Made by a program: the position numbers and the translations under genes | Source: Clostridia bacterium | Lineage (GTDB): Bacteria > Bacillota > Clostridia > Oscillospirales > CAG-272 | Reading direction: 5' to 3' | Length of the DNA stretch: 5,010 nucleotides | Assembly (NCBI GenBank): GCA_017456685.1 | Contig: JAFTIV010000165.1 | Location: 1 to 5,010 of the forward strand | Notes under the pieces: model-generated | What the model saw: only the letters and a program-made list of their open reading frames with translations | Database searches by the model: none | What the model was told of the DNA's origin: nothing | Shown: piece after piece, positions 1-5,010 of the stretch | Position numbering within the stretch: the stretch's first letter is position 1 | How the letters are laid out: every line of letters begins with the position of its first letter

Positions 1-21
1 ACAATTTTCTGGAATCCGTGA
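1..21 (+). CDS. Possible 3' tail of an upstream co-transcribed gene (identity unknown)
   Basis: Reading from base 1, the frame encodes T-I-F-W-N-P and then a TGA stop at 19-21. That stop overlaps the hisD GTG at 18-20 as GTGA, the same 4-base arrangement as the ATGA overlaps at three later junctions. This makes the end of an upstream, translationally coupled gene plausible. From operon logic the neighbour could be hisG, but six residues are too few to identify it and they do not resemble any HisG ending I recall. A second frame (from base 2) stays open to a TGA at 50-52, so the choice of frame is also an inference. Confidence 0.3.
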   Translation, partial: TIFWNP

Positions 22-1286
22 GCAAATCTCCACAAACAAACGAATATGTTGAATATGCAAAGGTGTGTGCTCGTTTTCCGAACCCTTATGATTTCTTCCT
101 TCTTGGTTTTCAACCTGAAAGCGAAAAGGATAAGGCGCTTTTTGAGTATTGCGAAAAATTTGACAAGGTTTCTCTTACAAGCCTTGAGGGTACTAAGGAG
201 GAAATCGATGAGGCGTTTGCAACAGTCGAGCCCGAATTTGTAGAAATCATAAGAGAAGCAGCCGAGAACATTCGCGCCTTTCATAAAAGACAGGTTAGAA
301 ATAGCTTTGTAATTAGTGAGCAGGACGGAGTAGTAACAGGACAAAAGGTTATGCCTATTGAAAAGGTAGGACTTTATGTTCCAGGCGGAACCGCTGCATA
401 CCCCTCAACCGTGCTTATGGACTCAATTCCAGCCAAAATCGCAGGCTGTGCCGAGATTGTAATGGTGACCCCACCATCTAAAAACGGCAAGGTAAATCCA
501 GTCATTCTCGCAAGCGCAAAGATAGCAGGAGTTGATAGAATTTTCAAGGTGGGCGGAGCGCAGGCTGTTGCAGCCCTTGCATATGGTACACAGAGTATTC
601 CTAAGGTTGATAAAATCGTAGGTCCTGGAAACGCATTCGTTGCTGAGGCAAAGAAGCAGGTTTTCGGCAAGGTTTCTATAGATATGATTGCAGGTCCGTC
701 GGAAATTCTCGTTGTTGCAGATAGTACCTGTAATCCTAAATTTGTCGCTGCCGACCTTCTTTCGCAGGCAGAGCACGATAAAATGGCAAGCGCGGTGCTT
801 GTAACCGATAGCCTTGCCTTTGCAAATCGCGTAAGCGATGAGCTTGAGGCGCAAATTCCCCTTCTTCCAAGGGCTGAGATTGCAAGAGCCTCAATTGATA
901 ACAATGGAAAAATCATAGTGGCAGAAAATAACCTTATGCTCGCTATTGATATCGCAAACGAGATAGCACCTGAGCATCTTGAGCTTTGCGTAGATAACCC
1001 CTTTGACTACCTTGATAAGATAAAGCACGCAGGCTCTATCTTTATGGGCAAAAATTGCCCAGAGGCGCTTGGCGACTACTTCGCAGGACCAAACCACACC
1101 CTTCCAACAAGCGGAACGGCAAGGTTTTCCTCACCCCTTAGCGTTGACGACTTTGTGAAAAAATCACAATTTACCTACTACACTAAGGATGCACTTTCAA
1201 TGGTAGCTGATAAAATATCCTATTTTGCTAAAAAGGAAGGACTTGATGCACACGCTAAGAGTGCAACGATTCGCTTCGAGGAATAA
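18..1286 (+). CDS. hisD: Histidinol dehydrogenase HisD
   Basis: HisD is a cytoplasmic Zn-dependent, NAD-dependent enzyme that oxidises L-histidinol to L-histidine in two steps, the last reactions of the pathway. The 422-residue product is close to the usual length of about 430. Family landmarks are GGTAAYPS (123-130), the signature IDMIAGPSEI (221-230), SQAEHD (249-254), APEHLEL (317-323) and GPNHTLPTSG (357-366). The expected zinc ligands are present as Q250, H253, D353 and H412, and the catalytic Glu-His pair as E319-H320. The start taken is GTG at 18, which overlaps an upstream TGA (GTGA) and has only a weak TGGA at 10-13 before it. The frame stays open to the window edge, so a start further left cannot be excluded. 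Residues 10-38 match the family poorly: the usual Arg-x-Gly-Asp before the Ala-Leu of the first conserved block reads S-E-K-D. From residue 39 on, identity is clear. The stop lies 2 bases before hisC. Confidence 0.96.
   Translation: MSKSPQTNEYVEYAKVCARFPNPYDFFLLGFQPESEKDKALFEYCEKFDKVSLTSLEGTKEEIDEAFATVEPEFVEIIREAAENIRAFHKRQVRNSFVISEQDGVVTGQKVMPIEKVGLYVPGGTAAYPSTVLMDSIPAKIAGCAEIVMVTPPSKNGKVNPVILASAKIAGVDRIFKVGGAQAVAALAYGTQSIPKVDKIVGPGNAFVAEAKKQVFGKVSIDMIAGPSEILVVADSTCNPKFVAADLLSQAEHDKMASAVLVTDSLAFANRVSDELEAQIPLLPRAEIARASIDNNGKIIVAENNLMLAIDIANEIAPEHLELCVDNPFDYLDKIKHAGSIFMGKNCPEALGDYFAGPNHTLPTSGTARFSSPLSVDDFVKKSQFTYYTKDALSMVADKISYFAKKEGLDAHAKSATIRFEE
1278..1282 (+). promoter_or_regulatory. Shine-Dalgarno sequence of hisC
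   Basis: GAGGA lies inside the last codons of hisD, with 6 bases between it and the hisC ATG at 1289. The spacing is ideal and supports that ATG as the start. Confidence 0.7.
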
Positions 1287-1288
1287 AA

Positions 1289-2344
1289 ATGAGCAGATTT
1301 TTTAGTAATAAATATTCATCTCTTGAGGCATACACCCCAGGTGAACAGCCAAAGGATATGAAATACATAAAGCTGAATACAAACGAGTCTCCGTTCCCGC
1401 CCTCTAAGCGCGTAATAGAGCTCGCTCTTGAGGAGGCAAAAAGGCTTCAGCTTTACTCGGACCCCGAATGCACACCACTTGTTGCTAAGGGGGCAGAGCT
1501 TTACGGAGTTAAGAAATCGCAAATTCTTTTCACCAACGGCTCAGACGAAATCCTAAATTTCGCCTTTATGGCATTTTGCGACAAGGAGCACCCAATTGTG
1601 TTCCCCGATATAACATATGGCTTCTATACGGTCTTTGCCGATTTACACGGAATTCCATATGAGCAAATCCCCCTAAAGGATGATTTTTCAATAGACTATC
1701 GTGATTATCTTTCAATAAACAAAAACATCGTTATCGCAAATCCTAACGCGCCAACAGGTCTTGCACTTCCTCTTTCCCAAATTGAGGAAATCGTTAAATC
1801 TAATCCCAATAATGTGGTGATAATTGATGAGGCATATGTTGATTTTGGCGCAGAAAGCGCGGTGTCCCTTGTCGATAAATACGATAATCTTATAGTTACA
1901 CAAACCTTTTCAAAGTCACGCTCGCTTGCAGGCGCGCGCCTTGGCTTTGGTATCGCTTGCGAGGCGCTGATTGCCGATATGAACACAATAAAGTATTCAA
2001 CCAACCCCTACAATGTCAACAGAATGACAATGATGGCAGGCTATGGCGCTCTTTGTGAGAACGATTATTATATGTCCAATTGTAAGGAGATTGCAAAAAA
2101 TCGCGATTACACAAAAAAATCACTTGAGGCTCTCGGCTTTGTCGTGCTTGACTCAAGGGCTAACTTCGTATTCGCAAAAAGCAATAAAATTAGCGGAGAG
2201 GAGCTTTACCTTAAATTAAAGGAAAGAGGAATACTCATTCGCCACTTTACAAAGGAAAGAATAAAGGACTTTAATCGTATCACCATAGGAACAAAGGAAC
2301 AAATGGATGCGCTAATTAGTGCAGTAAATGAGATTTTACAATGA
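1289..2344 (+). CDS. hisC: Histidinol-phosphate aminotransferase HisC
   Basis: HisC is a cytoplasmic PLP enzyme of aminotransferase fold type I. It transfers an amino group from glutamate to imidazole-acetol phosphate, giving histidinol phosphate for the phosphatase and then HisD. The 351 residues are a full-length product. Landmarks in order are the N-terminal substrate segment LNTNESPFPPS (29-39), NGSDE (83-87), NPNAPTG (151-157) with the cofactor-contacting Asn153, IIDEAYVDF (178-186) with the pyridine-nitrogen Asp180 and Tyr183, the Schiff-base lysine K209 in TFSKSRSLAGARLGF (206-220), phosphate-binding R217, and the substrate-carboxylate arginine R330 in NRITIGT (329-335). The ATG sits 2 bases after the hisD stop behind a GAGGA. 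The gene ends in a 4-base ATGA overlap with hisB. HisC-family enzymes can also accept aromatic amino acids or related substrates, but the location makes histidine synthesis the main role. Confidence 0.97.
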   Translation: MSRFFSNKYSSLEAYTPGEQPKDMKYIKLNTNESPFPPSKRVIELALEEAKRLQLYSDPECTPLVAKGAELYGVKKSQILFTNGSDEILNFAFMAFCDKEHPIVFPDITYGFYTVFADLHGIPYEQIPLKDDFSIDYRDYLSINKNIVIANPNAPTGLALPLSQIEEIVKSNPNNVVIIDEAYVDFGAESAVSLVDKYDNLIVTQTFSKSRSLAGARLGFGIACEALIADMNTIKYSTNPYNVNRMTMMAGYGALCENDYYMSNCKEIAKNRDYTKKSLEALGFVVLDSRANFVFAKSNKISGEELYLKLKERGILIRHFTKERIKDFNRITIGTKEQMDALISAVNEILQ

Positions 2345-2928
2345 GAAGCTTCGAAATAGCTCGTAAAACGGGCGAAACAGATATCACCCTCACCCTTAAC
2401 CTTGATGGAAGCGGTAAGGCTGAAATTGATACAGGCTGTGGCTTTCTTGACCATATGCTTACCCTTTTTGCAAAGCACGCACACTATGACCTAAGCGTAA
2501 AATGTGTAGGTGATACTAATGTTGATTATCACCACACCACCGAGGATATTGCAATTTGCCTTGGAAAGGCGTTTTGTGAGGCTATAGGCGATAAGATGGG
2601 CATTTGTCGCTACGGAGATATCATTCTCCCAATGGATGAGGCACTTATTCTTAGCGCGGTTGATATTTCAGGCAGAGCATACCTTGGCTATGCACTTGAA
2701 ATCCCAGCATATAAGGTTGGCGATTTTGATACAGAGCTTTGTCAGGAGTTCTTTATGGCATTTGTAAGAGAGGCAAAAATTACTCTCCACATAAGACAGC
2801 TCGCAGGCGCAAACTCTCACCACATAATCGAGGGTGCCTTTAAGTCCGTAGCAAGGGCTCTTTGCTCAGCTACCGCAATTGACGAAAAGCACGCAAACGA
2901 AATTCCCTCAACTAAAGGAGTAATTTGA
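2341..2928 (+). CDS. hisB: Imidazoleglycerol-phosphate dehydratase HisB (monofunctional)
   Basis: HisB removes water from imidazoleglycerol phosphate to give imidazole-acetol phosphate, the HisC substrate. The family works as a Mn-dependent 24-mer in the cytoplasm. The 195 residues are the standard length of the single-domain enzyme, and there is no N-terminal HAD phosphatase domain like that of the bifunctional HisB of E. coli, so histidinol-phosphate phosphatase must be encoded elsewhere. Motifs seen are GFLDHML (34-40), the first metal signature VDYHHTTED (61-69) with H64, H65 and E68, PMDEAL (97-102), the second signature NSHHIIEGAFK (158-168) with H160, H161 and E164, and the C-terminal PSTKG (189-193). 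The N-terminus (RKTGETDI) is canonical, so the ATG at 2341 is secure even though it has no obvious Shine-Dalgarno sequence; it overlaps the hisC stop as ATGA. The gene ends in tandem in-frame stops, TGA then TAA. Confidence 0.98.
   Translation: MRSFEIARKTGETDITLTLNLDGSGKAEIDTGCGFLDHMLTLFAKHAHYDLSVKCVGDTNVDYHHTTEDIAICLGKAFCEAIGDKMGICRYGDIILPMDEALILSAVDISGRAYLGYALEIPAYKVGDFDTELCQEFFMAFVREAKITLHIRQLAGANSHHIIEGAFKSVARALCSATAIDEKHANEIPSTKGVI
2914..2920 (+). promoter_or_regulatory. Shine-Dalgarno sequence of hisH
   Basis: AAAGGAG lies in the last codons of hisB, 11 bases ahead of the hisH ATG at 2932. The core is near-consensus, and the spacing is slightly longer than the usual optimum. Confidence 0.65.
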
Positions 2929-2931
2929 TAA

Positions 2932-3552
2932 ATGATAGCCGTAATAGATTACGGAGTAGGCAATCTCTTTTCCCTTTGCTCCTCGCTTGAGGCAATAGGG
3001 GCAAGCACGGTTGTCACAAACGACCCCGAAGTAATAAAAAAAGCAGATAAAATACTCTTGCCAGGCGTTGGCGCCTTTGAGGACGCAATAGGAAAGCTAA
3101 GAGACACAGGTCTTGACAAGGTAATAATACAAGAGGTAAAAAACGGAAAGAAAATCCTCGGCATTTGCCTTGGACTGCAATTGCTTTTCGAAAAAAGCTA
3201 TGAGTACGGAGAGCACGAGGGCTTAGGGCTTCTTAAGGGAAGCGTAGTTCCTATGCAGGGTGTAATCCCACCAGAGCTTAAAATCCCTCACATAGGCTGG
3301 AATTCCTTGCACATCACAAGGAAGCACCCAATCTTTAAGTATGTAAACGAGGGCGATTTTGTCTATTTCGTTCACTCATACTATGCAACAGGCTGTGAAG
3401 AAAGCCTTCTTGCCGACACAGAGTACGGGGCACACCTTACCGCAGCTGTAGCTCTTGAAAATGTAACAGGAACTCAGTTCCACCCCGAAAAGAGCGGAGA
3501 TATCGGTCTTGGAATTCTTAGAGGCTTTTGTGAATGGGAGGACGAGAAATGA
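2932..3552 (+). CDS. hisH: Imidazole glycerol phosphate synthase, glutamine amidotransferase subunit HisH
   Basis: HisH is the class I (triad) glutaminase half of heterodimeric IGP synthase. It hydrolyses glutamine and passes the ammonia through the HisF barrel to PRFAR. The 206 residues match the usual length of about 200. Landmarks are the N-terminal IDYGVGNL (5-12), LLPGVGAF (42-49), the nucleophile elbow GICLGLQLL (77-85) with Cys79, PHIGWN (119-124), YFVHSYY (145-151), and TQFHPEKSG (181-189), which supplies the triad residues His184 and Glu186. All catalytic residues are present, so the subunit should be active. The ATG comes 3 bases after the hisB stop. The end overlaps hisA by 4 bases (ATGA at 3549-3552). 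Its partner hisF lies one gene further on, so both subunits come from the same transcript. Confidence 0.98.
   Translation: MIAVIDYGVGNLFSLCSSLEAIGASTVVTNDPEVIKKADKILLPGVGAFEDAIGKLRDTGLDKVIIQEVKNGKKILGICLGLQLLFEKSYEYGEHEGLGLLKGSVVPMQGVIPPELKIPHIGWNSLHITRKHPIFKYVNEGDFVYFVHSYYATGCEESLLADTEYGAHLTAAVALENVTGTQFHPEKSGDIGLGILRGFCEWEDEK
3536..3542 (+). promoter_or_regulatory. Shine-Dalgarno sequence that fixes the hisA start
   Basis: GGGAGGA lies 6 bases before the ATG at 3549. An alternative in-frame ATG at 3534 overlaps this sequence and would add M-G-G-R-E to the protein, which is not part of the HisA family. The site therefore decides for 3549. Confidence 0.8.
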
Positions 3553-4262
3553 ACATTTTCCCAGCAATAGACCTTTTTGATAAAAAAGCAGTTCGCCTCT
3601 TTAAGGGCGATTATAATCAAATGACTGTGTATAGCAATAACCCTATAGAAATCGCACGCGATTTTGAAGCAAAGGGCGCTAAATTTATACATATGGTTGA
3701 CCTTGAGGGCGCAAAGGACGGAACAACGCCAAACCTTGAAATTGTCGCTCAGGTGGCTAAGGAAACAGGCTTGTTTGTTGAAATAGGCGGTGGAATTCGC
3801 TCAATGGAAACTCTTGAAAAATACTTTAGCGCAGGCGTTGACCGTGCAATTCTTGGCACATCTGCTGTTACTGACGAGGAATTTTTGAAGATGGCAGTTA
3901 ATGCCTATGGCGATAAAATTGCAGTTGGCGCCGATGTAAAGGACGGCTATATCGCGATTAAGGGCTGGCTTGAAAAATCGACACTAACCCTTGATGCGTT
4001 TTTTGAAAAAATGCAATCACTTGGTGTAAAAACTATAATTTGTACCGACATTTCAAAGGATGGCGCTATGCGTGGCACTAACCTTAAAATGTATAAGGAG
4101 CTTAGCGAAAAATACTCACTTGATATAGTTGCCTCTGGCGGAGTATCTACAATCGACGATGTTATTGAGCTTCGTAAAATGGACCTTTATGGTGCAATTA
4201 TCGGTAAGGCATATTATATAGGTGCAATAGATCTTGAAAAAGCAATCGAGGTGGCAAAATGA
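3549..4262 (+). CDS. hisA: Phosphoribosylformimino-5-aminoimidazole carboxamide ribotide isomerase HisA
   Basis: HisA is a cytoplasmic (beta/alpha)8-barrel that catalyses the Amadori rearrangement of ProFAR to PRFAR, the substrate of HisH-HisF. From the ATG at 3549 the product is 237 residues, within the usual 235-250. The N-terminus MNIFPAIDL is canonical, with catalytic Asp8. The other expected acidic residue is Asp129 in VGADVKDG (126-133), corresponding to Asp127 of the Thermotoga enzyme. Phosphate-binding loops are GGGIRS (80-85), LGTSAV (102-107), ASGGVS (195-200) and IIGKAYY (217-223), and TDISKDGAMRGTN (166-178) lines the active site. The longer reading from 3534 is rejected because its ATG overlaps the Shine-Dalgarno sequence. 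Both ends are 4-base ATGA overlaps, with hisH and hisF. A dual HisA/TrpF (PriA-type) role is known in actinobacteria, but nothing here points to it. Confidence 0.97.
   Translation: MNIFPAIDLFDKKAVRLFKGDYNQMTVYSNNPIEIARDFEAKGAKFIHMVDLEGAKDGTTPNLEIVAQVAKETGLFVEIGGGIRSMETLEKYFSAGVDRAILGTSAVTDEEFLKMAVNAYGDKIAVGADVKDGYIAIKGWLEKSTLTLDAFFEKMQSLGVKTIICTDISKDGAMRGTNLKMYKELSEKYSLDIVASGGVSTIDDVIELRKMDLYGAIIGKAYYIGAIDLEKAIEVAK
4248..4254 (+). promoter_or_regulatory. Shine-Dalgarno sequence of hisF
   Basis: GAGGTGG lies in the last codons of hisA. The GAGGT core is 6 bases before the hisF ATG at 4259, supporting that start. Confidence 0.7.
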
Positions 4263-5010
4263 TTACAAAAAGAATAATACCCTGCCTCGATGTCAAGGAC
4301 GGAAGAGTAGTAAAGGGCGTGAATTTTCTTGGACTTGCAGATGTTTCCTCACCTGTAAAGCTTGCAAAATTCTACTCTCAATGTGGCGCGGACGAGCTCG
4401 TATTTTACGATATAACTGCATCAGCTGAGGGACGCGCGCTTTTTACCGACATTCTTACCGAGGTGGCTAAAACAATCTTTATTCCACTCACGGTAGGTGG
4501 AGGAATAAATACAGTTGACGACTTTGATAGAGTTTTGAAATGTGGAGCTGATAAGGTAAGCGTAAATTCGGGAGCTATAAGAAATCCCGAGCTCATTACC
4601 TCAGCCGCTAAAAGATACGGAAATCAATGCGTTGTAATTTCCGCCGATGTCAAAAGAGTAAACGGAGAATTTCGCGTTTTCGCTAAGGGCGGACGCGAGG
4701 ATACAGGAATGGAGGCAATCTCTTGGATTAAGCGCTGTGTTGATATGGGCGCTGGCGAGGTCGTTGTCAATTCTATCGACACAGATGGCGTTAAAGGAGG
4801 CTTCGATATAGAAATGCTAAAGGCGGTAAGAGAGGCTGTAAATGTCCCTGTAATCGCATCAGGAGGCGCAGGCTGTATCGACGACTTTACAAGGCTATTT
4901 AAGGAAATTCCCGATATTGATGCAGGGCTTGCCGCATCCATTTTCCATTTTGGAGAGGTTAAAATATCTGATTTAAAGCAACTGCTTAATAAGAATAATA
5001 TTACTGTTAG
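4259..5010 (+). CDS. hisF: Imidazole glycerol phosphate synthase, cyclase subunit HisF (3' partial at window edge)
   Basis: HisF is the (beta/alpha)8-barrel cyclase half of IGP synthase. It condenses ammonia delivered by HisH with PRFAR to give IGP and AICAR. The frame runs uninterrupted for 250 codons and leaves AG as an incomplete codon. HisF proteins often end in Val-Arg, so AGA or AGG followed by a stop soon after is likely. The N-terminus KRIIPCLDVKDGRVVKG (4-20) holds catalytic Asp11, and the second catalytic acid is Asp130 in SADVKRVNG (128-136). Phosphate loops are VGGGIN (79-84) and ASGGAG (200-205), with NSIDTDG at 171-177. The residues forming the charged ammonia gate in Thermotoga HisF are kept at the same numbers: Arg5, Glu46, Lys99 and Glu167. 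HisH-contact residues Asp98 and Gln123 are kept too. The ATG overlaps the hisA stop (ATGA). hisI or hisIE would be the usual next gene but is outside the window. Confidence 0.97.
   Translation, partial: MITKRIIPCLDVKDGRVVKGVNFLGLADVSSPVKLAKFYSQCGADELVFYDITASAEGRALFTDILTEVAKTIFIPLTVGGGINTVDDFDRVLKCGADKVSVNSGAIRNPELITSAAKRYGNQCVVISADVKRVNGEFRVFAKGGREDTGMEAISWIKRCVDMGAGEVVVNSIDTDGVKGGFDIEMLKAVREAVNVPVIASGGAGCIDDFTRLFKEIPDIDAGLAASIFHFGEVKISDLKQLLNKNNITV

Larger units (their letters stand above)
18..5010 (+). other. Histidine biosynthesis operon segment (hisDCBHAF)
   Basis: Six genes read in one direction with junctions of +2 bases (D-C), 4-base overlap (C-B), +3 bases (B-H), 4-base overlap (H-A) and 4-base overlap (A-F). 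No junction leaves room for a promoter or terminator, so a single transcript with translational coupling is the natural reading. The promoter and any attenuator, T-box or other histidine-responsive leader would lie left of the window. The relative order equals the enterobacterial hisGDCBHAFI. Confidence 0.9.

Noticed and set aside
374..916. 180-codon open frame on the minus strand
   Set aside because: It lies wholly inside hisD, whose motifs are unmistakable on the plus strand. The minus product has no recognisable motif and is a shadow of the codon bias.
2113..2119. Run of seven A in hisC (another at 3036-3042 in hisH) as a possible frameshift or slippage site
   Set aside because: Both genes read through in one frame with conserved motifs on each side, so there is no sign of programmed or accidental frameshifting.
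3534..3548. Upstream in-frame ATG for hisA, adding five residues
   Set aside because: The ATG overlaps the strong GGGAGGA ribosome site, and the extra residues are not family-like. The ATG at 3549 gives the canonical MNIFPAIDL start and the ATGA overlap.
4234..4428. 64-codon plus-strand frame across the hisA-hisF junction
   Set aside because: It overlaps the hisA end and the hisF N-terminus in another frame, and both of those are securely identified. It has no supporting motif.
4403..4440. HisF region with non-Thermotoga residues, and Val178 where many HisF have Thr, as possible loss of function
   Set aside because: Both catalytic aspartates, the phosphate loops and the ammonia gate are intact. 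From memory, such residues occur in HisF of Clostridia, so this looks like clade variation.
4624..4941. 105-codon open frame on the minus strand, rich in Ser, Pro and Thr
   Set aside because: It is antisense to the core of hisF, including Asp130 and the ASGGAG loop. Its composition reflects reverse-complemented hisF codons.

Overview
The window is a gap-free, plus-strand stretch of a histidine biosynthesis operon in the order hisD-hisC-hisB-hisH-hisA-hisF. The first five genes end inside the window. hisF runs off the right edge, probably only a residue or so before its end. No stretch longer than a few bases lacks a gene, and I see no promoter, terminator, RNA gene, repeat, mobile element or CRISPR array.

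The organism looks like a member of the Bacillota, most likely a Clostridia-type anaerobe, possibly uncultured. This is an inference from the AT-leaning composition, heavy use of CTT for leucine and AAG/AAA for lysine, purine-rich Shine-Dalgarno sequences, and the HisC and HisF subfamily wording (for example YTPGEQP in HisC, and NFLGL and FYDITAS in HisF). The sequence alone does not fix a genus.

Layout: hisD (18-1286, histidinol dehydrogenase), hisC (1289-2344, histidinol-phosphate aminotransferase), hisB (2341-2928, monofunctional imidazoleglycerol-phosphate dehydratase), hisH (2932-3552, glutaminase subunit of IGP synthase), hisA (3549-4262, ProFAR isomerase) and hisF (4259-5010, cyclase subunit of IGP synthase, 3' partial). 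Neighbours are 2-3 bases apart or overlap by 4 bases in an ATGA start/stop. A stop codon at 19-21 overlaps the hisD GTG, which suggests another co-transcribed gene just to the left.

Together the products convert ProFAR to histidine. HisA makes PRFAR. HisH-HisF turns PRFAR plus glutamine-derived ammonia into IGP and AICAR. HisB dehydrates IGP to imidazole-acetol phosphate, HisC transaminates it to histidinol phosphate, and HisD oxidises histidinol to histidine. Missing from the window are hisG (with or without hisZ), hisI and hisE, which act before HisA, and histidinol-phosphate phosphatase, which acts between HisC and HisD. They would be expected in the flanks or elsewhere.

I found no undescribed system. 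The only mildly unusual points are a divergent HisD N-terminus, a hisB start without a visible Shine-Dalgarno sequence, and a gene order like that of enterobacteria.
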